64,000 nt of DNA from Arthonia radiata (Eukaryota; Ascomycota; Arthoniomycetes; Arthoniales; Arthoniaceae). This document shows, piece by piece, positions 46,330 through 59,000 of this stretch (the first letter of the stretch is position 1; every line of letters starts with the position of its first letter). The DNA lies in assembly GCA_002989075.1 (NCBI GenBank), contig PSQN01000007.1, forward strand, positions 1 through 64,000. Reading direction: 5' to 3'. Below the pieces are notes generated by a model that worked only from the letters and a program-made list of their open reading frames with translations, ran no database searches and was not told where the DNA came from. The position numbers and the translations under genes are program-made.

Positions 46330-49257
46330 TAAACTATATAATTATAGTATATACAGATTATAAGAATCTAACCTACTTTACGACGATAAAGAAACTTAAT
46401 CGTAAATAAGTTAGATAGTTAGAAACTATAGCTCTATATAACTTTATTATTACCTATAAGAAGAGTTTTAAGAACAATAGAGCTAACGCTCTAAGCCGAC
46501 GTCTAAATTATCTTAATAATAAGAAGCACGTTAAGTACACAATATTTTAAAAATACAATAATAAGATTAGATACAATTAATTAGCTATAACAACTAAGTT
46601 TATTATTAAACCAGATAACCGAATTCTAGACATTCTAAACGACCTTAAGACCTACTAGAAAAACGAGAAACGACGCTTAGAACTAATTAAGAACAATAAG
46701 GGCTATTATAAATTTTAAGGCAAGATCTACGTCTCAATAAATCTAATCCGACATATTATTAGTAACTTCTACGATAGCCTAATAAAGAGACATAAGGATA
46801 TCGATAACACTATAGAAAAGATTATAAGAACCTACTATATCCCGAGAATCCGATATTACGTCGAGAATTATATCTAAGAATACGATATATACGCAAGAAC
46901 TAAACACCCAAGGTATTTATTATACAGTAAACTATAGCTACTAAAGACGTCTAAGAGACTATAGTATACGGTCTTACTAAATTTTATTACTAAGCTACTA
47001 ACGTCAAAAAATCTACTCATAAGAGTAGCTTACAACGTTATTCTAGTTATATACAACAAACTAACTAAATATATATACTTTATATCTTACAAGAAAGCCA
47101 GCAATTTAGAATAATTAGCCTATACATTTCTTTAGATTATTCTGGCCAACTATAGTTAACCACAAAGAATTATCTCTGACAGAGATTAAAAATTCGTCTT
47201 AAGATTTTAAATATCCCTAATACAACAATTAGAAACAAAACATAAAATATTTATCTTATTCTATCTATAGACCAATAAGTAGACAGAGAGAATAAATTAA
47301 ACACTAGAACAGTATCTCTAAGTATATATTAACTACTAGTAAAACAACTAGGTACAGTTACTACTAGTTATATAAGCTACGTATAATAATATAAAGAACG
47401 ATACAACAAAAATAACTCTATTCTATATACTATATAGCTACCACGCTCTTTAGAGCAGACAACTATAGAATACTACAGAAAATAAAACAGCTACGCAAAT
47501 AGCTACGAACATAAAAACTCTATATTAGTAGTTAAAGTCTAACAGCAAGTTTATTAACGAACGAACCAGAAAATAATATAATAAGTTAAAAACAACCCCG
47601 AACGCAAGCATAAAAGAGAAGAGAAGAGCTTACTTACTTATAAGAAACTTAAAAACCGTAAGACTAAGCAAGAAACTTAACTATACTAAAATAGAACTGT
47701 TTAAAATCTTACAGCAATTAGAACCTATAACATTTAAACTAGAACTCCTAAAGATAATAAGAATATATTCTGTATTCTATATAGTACTATTAGAACCAGC
47801 CTACTTTTAAGAAGCAAAACGACTCAATCTAGGAATCCTTTCTAACAACTAAGAACCCGAGTATAAGGTCGAAATAATTCGAGCTTATAGACAATACCGA
47901 GGCAAACGACAGTATCTTATAAAATAGAAAGAATACTCTAAACATAAAAATTAATAGAAACCAAAATAAAACCTAACTAACTATAAGAATACTATTTAAC
48001 AGTATTAAAACTAAAATATTAATTAGTTGTAGCAGTATTAATACTCTAATTTACTATCTAGTATACCTTATTAATACCTAAATTATCTATAAACGAGCCA
48101 GTTTACTACGTTATAGGACTACTATTTAACTTTAAATAGGAGTTACTCTAAAAGTTAATAGATAATCTACTTAAATATTTAAATATATCGCTACTAGCTA
48201 TTAACGCGGCAAACTCCTCTTACTCTAACAATTTATTTTAGACTAACTTTGCTACTACCCGTATATAAGTCTTTTTAACCTTCTTTTTTAACTTTCGGAC
48301 CTTAAATCGGTTACGCTGTATAGCCGCAATTAACGCTGCTATCTAAGCCTTTAACGTATATAATTAGCGCTTTATACGCTAAAGAACAGCCGACTAAGAG
48401 AAATATTAAGAGTAAACCGAACGCGCTACAACTAAGTTAGTTTTATATATTATAAAAAGACAGCAATAAGATATACTATCTGCTATCGATACTCGTAAAT
48501 TATAACTCTTTCTGTTTCGAGTATATACTAAATACGTTGCCTTTCTAAACTAAACTATATACCTTTTCTTAGTTAATATATGTTTAGAACAAGAAGGTAT
48601 TTCGATACCGTAAACTTTAATTAGTAGGTATTGGCTATACTTTTTATTAAGACCCGCAGCAATAGACTTTATACAAGGTATAGCGACTTACAGATTAGTT
48701 ACAAAGAGGGAAACGATACGTAACTTATAGGTATTTAAAAAGCTAAGGGTCAATCGAGAACAATTTAACTAGAAGAGAAGAGATTGTATTACGAATACTA
48801 GCTCTAAACGGCTTAACGTATATTTAAGTATTAACTACCGCTAGTTATCTTAGCTCTACTAGTATTATTTCTGACTAAGCCTATAAGCCCGCTATAGACA
48901 TTATTAAATAAGACGGCTATAGAGACCTATATTCTCTATAAACCCGATATAAATATTATTAAGTTAGTAAATATAAAGAAACTCCTCTATATACCTTAAA
49001 CTATATAGCTAAACTAATAGCTAACTTTAGAATAAACTTTAGTTTATTAACTTAATATTTGAATATAAGTTTCTTAACTATATTTAGATAATATACTTTA
49101 TCCTCTATTTACTTTAGTTAAGCCTCTCTTATCTTTAATAATCTATTTTATCCCTCCTATCTTTTAGTCTCTAGTACATAAGATACCTACTACCAAGGTC
49201 GATAAGTATACAAGGTAAGTAAGCCTTAGTTTGGTTCTCTTAGCGACCGGCGTTATA
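46330..49257 (+). mobile_element. Gypsy family B, fragment 3 (RNase H to 3' LTR)
   Basis: Collinear with copy 1 from about 5,264 to 8,192: RNase H, integrase, chromodomain, antisense region and 3' LTR (48,787-49,257, 471 bp). It starts abruptly at the end of copy 2. It is the most A/T-converted of the forward copies and is broken. Confidence 0.85.
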
Positions 49258-51221
49258 CCTAGTTTTTGTGTCGAATCTTGTTTTAGAGATGTTGGTTTCT
49301 TTAGCTACTATTTTAACCCTAATTTATTGAATTTATAGATTGTACAATCGTTATTATAGTATACGGTTTAGAATAGTGTTTTATATAGTATAACGGTATC
49401 TTATACCTACTACCTTAGAATAGTATAGTTAATATTGTTCTAATTCTATAGGTTTTATTATTTCTATTTTATTTGTTGTTTCTTTGTTTCTTCTTATAAC
49501 TTACTGTCTGTATCCTAGTTTTTATATAAATTAAATAAGTTTAGTTTGTTGTACTTCTTGTTAGAAGTAACCTAGTAAGCATCTCTCTAATTATAGAAGG
49601 TACCCTAGTAGATGTCCTTCTGCTTCTTAGTTAGTTCGATAATATACTTATATTAGTTCTAATTAATCTTTAGTAGGAGCTCTAAGTCTTAGAGCGTACG
49701 GTCTCCGGTTAGGCCTATACCTTAACGATTAGCGAACGTAGCTAGTAAGTCTATTACTTTGTTACGGCTCTCGTTTATCTATATCTAGGTAGTTATATTA
49801 AACTATTGTTGCGACGAGTAGAGCTTTTAAGATCGATTATTGTATCTGCTTCGTTCTATACTATTAAACTATTGTTTCTTAGAATAGTATTCTTTAACTT
49901 AATGCCCTAGTTTTCTGTAATATAAGTATAGCTTATTCTTTATTCTATATTCTCTTTTCTAGTTGTTTAGTTTCTCTTAAGGCTTTATAAAATTTAACTC
50001 TATTAGATCGCCTCGGTCTTATTGTAAGTTTGCTCGATTCTTTGTTCTATAGAATTTATTAGTAAAATTATCCTTCTTTTTTATCTATCTTTTAAAGTTA
50101 CTGTCGTCGATCTTCTTTACTCGTTGTATAAAGCTATTAAGATTATTAAACTTTTCTTTATAAATATAGATTATTTTCTTAATATAATTTTTAAGTCTTT
50201 TGTAAAAAGTCTCAATAAGGGGTTTTTTGTTCTATTCTATTTAATTAGCATACTGTATAAATTTTACGGCGTATCTGCTTACTAGTCCTATTTACTTTAG
50301 ATTCTGAAGCTTTCTAGTAGCAATGTGTCTAGCGTTAGTCTAACTAAAAATCTCTCTAAGCTTTTTCTAGAAGAAGACAAAGTTAGTAAAGAATATATCG
50401 GTATCCTTACGCCTATTCTTTATTAAGATAAATAAGAAGTTGTTGAAGTAATACTTGACCTACTTATAAGCGTCTCCGTCTATATAAGAGGTAGCGAATA
50501 GAACTATAGTAGTATTATTTAGAAACTAATCTTTATAAGTTTTAAAGTATATAGCTAGGCGTATTAAGGATAAAGTAACTTTAGAACGTTTATTTAAGAA
50601 GCTCTTTTCTATCTTAATATTAACGTTTAATATCTTACTTGTACTAGTTATTCTATTAGCTAACCTATCCGCAGCGTTATAGCTATTAGGTACTAAAGTA
50701 GTAAATATAACTAATCTACTTTCTCTACTTTTATAGTAAGTCTATTAAAGTATAACGCTAGTCGCTAAGAGAACTGAATTAAGGCTTACTTACCTTATAT
50801 ACTTATTAACCTTAGTAGTAGGTATCTTATATACTAGAGACTAAAAGATAGAAGAGATAAGATAGATTATAAAAGATAAGAGAGGCTTAATTAAAGTAGA
50901 TAAAAGATAAAGTACGTTATTTAAATATAGTTAAGAAACTTATATTTAAATATTAAGTTAATAAACTAAATTCTATTCTAAGGTCGACTATTAGTTTAGC
51001 TATATAGTCTAAGATACATAGAAAAGTTCCTCTATGTTCATTAATTTAATAATATCTATATTAAATTTATAGAGAATATAGGTCTTTATAGCTATCTTGT
51101 TTAATAATGCCTATAGCGGGTTTATAGGCTTAGTCGGAAATAATACTAGTAGAGCTAAGATAACTAGCGGTAGTTAATACTTAGACGTATGCTAAGCCGT
51201 CTAGAGCTGGTACTCGTAATA
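49258..51221 (-). mobile_element. Gypsy family B, fragment 4, inverted (5' LTR and gag)
   Basis: The reverse complement matches copy 1 from about 849 to 2,815: 5' LTR (here 50,751-51,221) and the gag region with its zinc-knuckle area. It abuts fragment 3 tail to tail, so the B cluster contains an inverted pair. It is broken. Confidence 0.85.
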
Positions 51222-54200
51222 CTACCGCTCTTAAAATAGCTTACAATAATACTTCTTAAGGTCTCGCAGCCTTAATTCTAGAAGCTCAATAAGGGGACGC
51301 CTTTATAAAGCAGAAAGTATTGGAGTTAAAATTATTAGCTAGAACTAAAGGTTAATATAGCAATAAAACGGTAGCAAATCGCTGTTAAGTTAGTACAAGA
51401 AAGCGCTGTACGAGTCGAATCGACTTAGATACTCTAATAGAGCCTAACTCGAACTCCAAGTCGTTAAAGTATACAGAATAGTTAGTTAACAGCTTAGAGT
51501 TATTATACTAAGGTAATAAAATTTAGATACTAAAATACTCTATATTAAAGTTAAAAGTTATAAGCTAGAATTATAATAATAAGCTTGCTGGTTACTTTAA
51601 GATTAAAAAGACTCTAAAAATTTTAAAGCGTAAATATACGTAAGAGAATATAGCAACGTATATTAAAAACTTTATTACTAAGTATAATGTATGTTAGTAT
51701 ACTGCTGTAAAAAGGTATAAGCTATATAGTAAAATAGCGGCAATGCTAGTTCCGATTAGCCTCTTTAAAGACCTGTCTTTAGAATTTATTGTTAAATTGC
51801 TAATAGTACGCTTAAAGAACGAAGATATTGTTAATTTAATTCTTATAGTCGTTAACTGCTTTTTAAAGTTTATAAGCTATATTTTAGTTAAAGAGACTAT
51901 AAATGCTATAGAGCTGATAAAAGTACTTTATAAGTACTAGACAAAAATATCGGAATTCTTAAGAAGCCTCCTATTTAATAGAGAATTTATATGTACTAGC
52001 TTATAATAGAGCATCTTCTGCTAATATTTAGCCGTAAAACGAAGGTTAAGTACAGCGTTCTATTCTTAAACTAATAATTAAACTAAGCGTTAAAACTAGA
52101 AGCTTAAAAACTACCTACATATTTATATCTATTAAGATTAAGTTAATTAGTATAAGTATCTAAAAGAAGCTACTTTTGCGTATAACTCAAAAATTTATTT
52201 ATTAACGAAGATATTGTCGATTGAAATACGTTCGATTGTATTATAAACGTACTAGACGGCGTACCGCCGCTAAATTGGTACTGTACTATAATTAAGCTAA
52301 ACAACCTTTCTATTGGTAAAAATACCTCTTATTAAGAAAAAAGATAGCTTAAATTAGAATATTCTATAGTAGTTAAGTATATAGAAGAACGTCTTTTCCG
52401 CTAATAAGAAATAAAGTAGCAGCTAAAGAAAGCTTAGCGTTTATAAATAAAATAGTATAATACTAACTATACACTAAAATACTATACAATAGGTAATTTA
52501 GTACTACTATTGTTGAAGAACCTTAAAACAAAGAGGTTAATAAAGAAGCTTAATAATTAAAGTCTAAGACTATTTAAAATTCTTAAAAAAGTAGGTAAAT
52601 AAGCTTACTAGCTAGCACTGCTAGATTTTTACTGCATTTACTTTATCTTTTATATATTCTTACTAAAGCTATATCGCCGTCGATTCGGTATAGAATCGTT
52701 TAGTTCGATTAAAGTTAATAGTAGTAAGAAATAGCTTGTTAAGGCGATTCGCTTTAAAGTTAAAAATAAAGACTAGTATTAAACTAAGTAGTAAAGGTAG
52801 TTAAAGACAAATAATACGATAGAGCCGCGGGTATATCTTAAAGACTTTAATGCTCTTAAAAAATTTAAGAAGCGTAAAGATGCTAAGCTAAAAAGTAAGC
52901 GTCTAAGATAAACTAAGTAATATAGATAAAAAAGAGCTATAAGCTTATATAATTAGTCTACAATATAACACTAAAGAGAAGGTAAAATACCTTAAGTATA
53001 GTTTAGAACATAGAATTAGTATAGTATTAAACTCTAAGACTATTTATATATAATTATAAAGCTTAAGCTATAAGAAAGTTAAAATAAGACTTGTATAGAA
53101 AGAAAATACAGAACTATTCTAATAAGCTAAGGAAAACTATTTATATAAACTAAGACCCTAACTAAATAGAAGATAAAAAACTATAAGAAGACTATTTAAA
53201 CTAGCGTTAAAGTTAGTATAAATCGGTACTATAATACTACTTAAGCTAGTCGTACCTATCGTCGACGCAGTTTTAAATCTAATTAACTAGAATTATTATA
53301 GCTAGCTTATAAGAAGCCTTATTTATAGATAGCTAAGGGCCGTATAACTCTATACTAGAATCGAAGCTCTAGTATAGTACCTTAATATACTTAAAATTGT
53401 TAGTATTAGCCTACTCGACCGACTTAGTGCTTAAACCGCGCTACTAAGTCTATAGCTAAACGTAAAAGTTACGAAGTAGAGTAACATAGTTGTTATAGAA
53501 AGACTTTTTATTATCTTAGACGTTCTTGCTAGAAGTTAAGAAGAAGTTAGCGTATATAAGAAGATTATAGGTATATCTTTATTAAACAGAGACCTATTAT
53601 ATATTAATATAGAGTTAATTAGTATCTAAGACGAGAAGTATTAGACTTACTATCTTATACTTATCTTCTAATCTTTTAATACTAGTATAGTAAGTATACT
53701 TAGTATGCTATTTCTTAGGCTACTTATAGGTTTAGTTCTTATAATACTTAAAGTCAAAGTTTATAGAAGGTCTACTACGTACAGCTATATCGCTAAATAA
53801 GGCCTTTATATAATAGCAGTATACTGGAACGTAAGCCTCTAGCTAAGGCTAAATTAACGTAAATACAGCGCAAAAAGCGGAATTCGAGGAGACAGACCGA
53901 CAAGACTTTATAGACGACTCGGACTTATAAGTAGTACCGCAGTAATAAGGAGAATAAACAATCTTATTATTATTAAAGTCGTCTTTATAGACGTAACGCT
54001 TTTAATAAGCTAAAATACTAGTAATTAGACTAAAATAAAGCAATAAGAGATAAAAGACTTACAAAAAGTCGTAAAAGTTAAAGATACGCTACTTAGTTTA
54101 AATAAGCGTAGAACAGAAGAAGCCGCAAATAATTTAGAAATTAGTAAAGTAACTTTAAAAGCTTTTTTTTTACAAGCGTTATAAAGAAGAGCTTTAAAAT

Positions 54201-54915
54201 TAACAGCAGCTTTAAAGTTCTTAATACTGCGAGATAAGCGGCAAGTTAGCGCTTTAAAAGAGCTCGCTCTAGCAGTAAGTTTATTAACAGAGTTAAAACT
54301 CAATATAGTAGAGATTATAAAGGTAAATTAGAGGTAATCTAACACTAAATTAGCTATAAACTCCTTACCTAAGAAGAGAAGTAAAGGCTTACTAAAGAAG
54401 AGAAGCTTATAGACTAAGTAAAAGAGTATAATAATGTTAACGAAAGAAAGAGAAAGTTTAAAAAAGCAGGAGTCCTATTTTATGTCTATTGTTAGATACT
54501 AATAACAAAGCTTCTATCTATAGATACTAATTTAGAAGCAAAGAAGCCTATTTATGCTAGTTACTACTACCTATAGAAGTAATTAATTGGTAAAAGCGTG
54601 TATAAGAGTATATAAAAGAACGTAAAATTAGGTAAAAATAATATAAAACCTTACTATCGAGCTTATAACTTAGGCTCGGAAGCTTTAAATTAAAAGTAAA
54701 GCTTAGCACTATAACTTATTACTATAGAAAACTAGCACTAAACGATGTATAGAATAATAGTAAGCAACATTACTCTTTTTCCGACTAAATATAGATATAA
54801 GCTAGTAGATTTTTAATAAGGTCATTGCTTTGCGTAATATAAGAAATAAAAGGTGCAATAGATATAGCGAACTACACTCGAATCGAGAGTAATTCTTCTT
54901 AAGGGGAAGAATAGT
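51222..54915 (+). mobile_element. Gypsy A, right part after the B cluster
   Basis: The first 67 bases (51,222-51,288) repeat 38,919-38,985, the last A sequence before the B cluster. Integrase follows, with its core readable around 51,690-52,070, and then a chromodomain-like region near 52,720-52,900. The stretch 52,900-54,900 has no part I recognise. Confidence 0.75.
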
Positions 54916-55111
54916 TATAATGTATAAACGTTTTAATAGCGAATTAAGACAAAATATTGTTTATTTAGGAAGGCTGCAATTCTAGAAGAATATCTTTCAT
55001 CTAGTAAACGTATTCCTTTCTTTTCTCCTTAATAATTAGCTTAAATACTAGTAGAGCCTATTTAGGCCCTTTTTGCCATCTAACTGCTCTCTGCCCTATA
55101 CCTAGATTATA
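54916..55111 (+). repeat. 3' LTR of Gypsy A
   Basis: 196 bases from TATAATGTAT to AGATTATA, preceded by a polypurine tract and followed by the target duplication GATAG. Confidence 0.9.
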
Positions 55112-55394
55112 GATAGACAGAATTACTATCTTATACGGTAAGTTATAAGTTATCTAGCCTCTATTAAAAAGAACAGATATCTAGTAAGTCCTATACAGGC
55201 CGCTAAACTTAGATATATAAGCTAAAATCTCTCTAGAGAATTTTAGCTAATAAGATAAACAATATAACAACAGCTTCCCCTTGCTATTAAGTATTGTACC
55301 TATACCAAGCCTAAGTATTGTATTAGTCCCAAGCTAGTCTTGTCTTTCTACTCTTTATAGTAGTATTCTTCTTCTTCCCTGTATCTTTTTAATA
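55112..55394 (+). repeat. Copia 5' LTR, right part
   Basis: Resumes the LTR at GATAGACAGAATTAC and ends TTTTTAATA (AACA before RIP). With the left part it totals 508 bases after removing the duplication. Confidence 0.9.
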
Positions 55395-55734
55395 CCTATC
55401 AAGTTAGATTACAGAAGTACCGAAGACCTCGGCCGGGTAGATATCGATTGCGCCCAGGAAATAGATTTTATATACAAAAACGTCGATAAAAATTAGTTTA
55501 ACGAGTTCTATAATAATCTAGAACAATACGTTGAATAGGCCTTAGTCGCAGTTACTAAAGAGCCTACTAATTTAAAAGAAATAAGGATATTTAAGAATTA
55601 GCCTTCTTAGCTAGACGCAATATAGTTGGAGCTCAAAGAGCTAGCTAACTAAGAAACTTAGATATTAACTAAGCTGCTGCCAGGTAGAAAGACGCTAAAA
55701 GGGCGCTAAATACTAAAGATTAAGTACCTCTCGG

Positions 55735-56008
55735 TGTTACGGAACTACCTCAGATCAACCAACTACCGCCTTTAAAAGCTATTAACACGCCTACCGCATT
55801 AGAAAGACTGTTCTTTATTACCAATTAATTGCTAGTTTACCTTCTTCTAGCTTTATCTCCGGTTACCTAGACAAAAGGTAAAGGCTTAGCAAACCGCTCT
55901 AACTAACTAAATAGCAGGTCTAGTTTCCTAGATAGTTGTTCTATAGCTTTAGAATTCTATCTGTTCCTCTATACAGTTAATAAGTTGTTCTTAACATCGC
56001 CCGTAACA
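55735..56008 (+). repeat. 5' LTR of Gypsy D
   Basis: 274 bases from TGTTACGGAACTACC to CGCCCGTAACA, the same length as the 3' LTR. Confidence 0.93.
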
Positions 56009-59000
56009 TTATTTCAAAGCTCTACCCCTTTTACCTATATATACGTAGTAGACATTAGTAGTGTTAATATCTACTAAAGACTGTTATACTGTACCCAACA
56101 AACCCGTCGAACTATTTAAGCATTCTTTAGTAAGATACAACTAACAGACGCCGAGCGAGGTAGTTAGTAGAAACCAAACTAAATTGAACCAACTTTGTAG
56201 AATAGATCCCGCTGTAGTAAAAAGTATTGTTAACCCTATTCAAGCACAAAGCTTTAATAGTTATATACCTACTATACGAGATAGCACCCCAAGAATCGTT
56301 ACTAGACCGTCTAGTTAGTAATAATAATACTAATACGCAATTCTACAGAGACATTAGAAGCTACGCGATAGACGATAACATAATTAACCTAATAACAACC
56401 CGGCCGAAGAACTTCTCCGTATTTTAGATAGAATTCTACGCCGAATATATTGATACTCAAGCTCAATTATATAAGCTCTAGACTAAAGAGAACGAGCGTT
56501 AAAATTGTCGTTAGAATGTTAATCCCTAAACAATTAGAGAGAGTCGCAAAGAGACTACTAAGAAGACGCCTACGTTAGGTTAGATTAGCAATAAAGAGAA
56601 ATTCAAGAAGATGTCCGACCCTCCTGTTTTCGCTAGTAAAGCCTTACAAGAGCTTAAGTTATAGATACGTTATATAAAGAATAAGATACACATTAACGCT
56701 AATCGCTATCCGTTAAACGAGACTAAAGTAGCTTATATTCTATTACGTCTAAATAGAACTGCTACCTAGTACGTAGAACCTTACTTAGACTAAGCTAAAG
56801 AGACTATACCGGAGGACGTCTACTAGGCGTTAGAGAACCGGTACAAAGATTTATTTTAAGAAGAAACTGCTCGCAAGGGCTACCGCAACCTATATTAAGG
56901 ACAGAAGAAATTGTCTAAGTTCCTCGTCTAGTTCTATAAATACGTAATTAAAGCTAATATTGATAAACTAACTTAGCTATACGACTTACAGAATAAGATT
57001 AATATTCCCCTTAAGGAAGCTACGCTGCTATATAAGTTTAGAACTATCGCTAGTTATATTAAGGAACTCTAATTCGCCGACTAAAACATTTAGTAGATCA
57101 ATAAGGTAAAGTCTCGAGTAAACGCAGTTAAGAAGAATAACTCTTAATTAAATCGACCTCTATAGTCGTAGACAAACTTAGCCCTAGTAGAAACCAAAAC
57201 TCCTACCGCTACCGTTAAGCTTTCGGCTGCCCTAGTAGCACGTTAATCGACTCTAAGTACGAACCCTTTTCAATAAAACGTAGAAGACATTACTTGCTAC
57301 AAGTATTAAAAGAAGGGCTATTACTAGAGGAACTGCCCTCTTAAGAAGACTCTAGCGCCGAAATAGGGAAACGCGTAGCCCTCTATAAAGTTTAGTCGGA
57401 GCGGCTAGCACTAGGCAGCAGTCAGACTTTAGAGAAGTTTAATAAACTCTACTCTCTATCTTTAGAGCTAGTCGGCATCAAAAATAATATAAAGATATAG
57501 AACGATCCGTTTATCTAGATATAGCTGTTAATAGCTAGCAATCGAAACTAAACCCCGCTTAAGTTCTTAGCGATAGTAGATACAGGTTGCCAGATCGCTG
57601 CCGTTATAGATTACCGCCTTACAGAGAAGATTTGCTAAACGTTTAAGATTAGCTTAGTAAAGCTAAATAAACCGATTACTACCCAAGAATTTAAAGAACA
57701 GCCAAAAAAGACTATTAAAAAGAGACTATTTGTATCGGTATAGGTATAAGACTACTAAGTCTCGTATACGTTGTTCTACGTTATCTAGCTAGAAACACAA
57801 AAGATCTTATTAGAGAAACGCTAGTTATAAACATACTCTATGTCGATAGACTATAAGAAAGGACTACTAAAATTTAGAAACGATTATAAGCACGAGCAGA
57901 AGCCGGTATAAAATTGATTAACGATACTTAAATCTCTATCCGACTTAAGACCAGCCCAAATCGATTCGGATCTGTCTCGAGACGGCCGAATTATAGAAGA
58001 TAAGCGGCCCTCACTGTTAGTAAAGGTAACGATACTAAAGAGGCTCGAGGCTAACTAGTAGGTTTAACCCTAAATACCGATTAGCCTTACTAAAACGAGC
58101 TCAATTAATTAAGAATAAGGAGCGTTGGTTGCCGCGGAAGGTACTTGAGAGGCCTTCTTTAAGAAAGAGATATACAAGGAATCTAAGCCGCAACTTAAAA
58201 AACGACAGAATACCTCTATACTCAGAAGCCCCTAGTAGATTAACTTTATAGATGCAGCTCCGTTTCGATACCTAATAAGGTAGAAGAACGCTAAAGTATT
58301 TTCTATAACTATAAAGGATATTAAATTCTATCGGGAAAAAGACTAAGAAACGATTAATCCAAAATTAAAGCTATCTAAAGAGTTCTAGGAGTTTTTAAAT
58401 ATATTTAATAAGAATAATACGGACAAGCTATTACCTTACCGACTATAAAACCTAAAGATAAAGCTAAAGCCTAGCTTTAAATTACCTTACCGAGAACCCT
58501 TAAGAAGGATATTAACGGAAGAGGCTAGTCTTATTAAAGACTATGTACGGTTAAACCTCGCCAAACAGTATATCTCGCCCAGCAACTTTTATTACAGCTC
58601 TTCGATTCTGTTTGTTTATAAACTAAGAGGTAGACTCTATTTATATGTTAATTATTAAGAACTGAACGTAGTTACTTAGAGAGACTCCTATTCGCTTTTA
58701 TTAATCGAGGAAACTCTAGCAAAAGTTACTAAAGCATAGTAGTTCTCGAAGCTTAATATCCGTTAGACCTTTTATCGGCTAAGAATAGCTTTAGAAGAAG
58801 ATTTGAATCTTATAACTTTCGTTACCCGCCTTAGAAACTATAAGTACAACGTAGTTCAGTTCGGCCTATATAATGTTTCTTCGGCCTTCTAACGATTTAT
58901 AAACAATTTCTTTTTAAATATACTTAACAAGTATATATAAATTTATCTAAACGATATACTTATCTTTAGTAAGTTAAAGAAGAAATACAAGAAATATATT

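Larger units (their letters stand above)
34799..55111 (+). mobile_element. Gypsy family A, fossil, in the Copia LTR (20.3 kb with inserts)
   Basis: A chromodomain-type Ty3/Gypsy element with 196-bp LTRs (34,799-34,994 and 54,916-55,111) and the target duplication GATAG (34,794-34,798 and 55,112-55,116). LTR ends are TATAAT and ATTATA, the RIP-altered form of TGTAAT...ATTACA. Parts: gag about 35,150-36,430 with a zinc knuckle near 36,385-36,425; reverse transcriptase about 37,190-37,800; RNase H about 38,030-38,560; then the family B cluster (38,986-51,221); integrase about 51,400-52,100; chromodomain-like region about 52,720-52,900. About 2 kb of unexplained sequence follows before the polypurine tract (AAGGGGAAGAATAG) and 3' LTR. 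It is broken by tens of stops. Confidence 0.88.

Noticed and set aside
50700-51240. A separate LTR family in reverse orientation
   Set aside because: Its reverse complement matches the Gypsy B 5' LTR over its full length, so it is an inverted B fragment.
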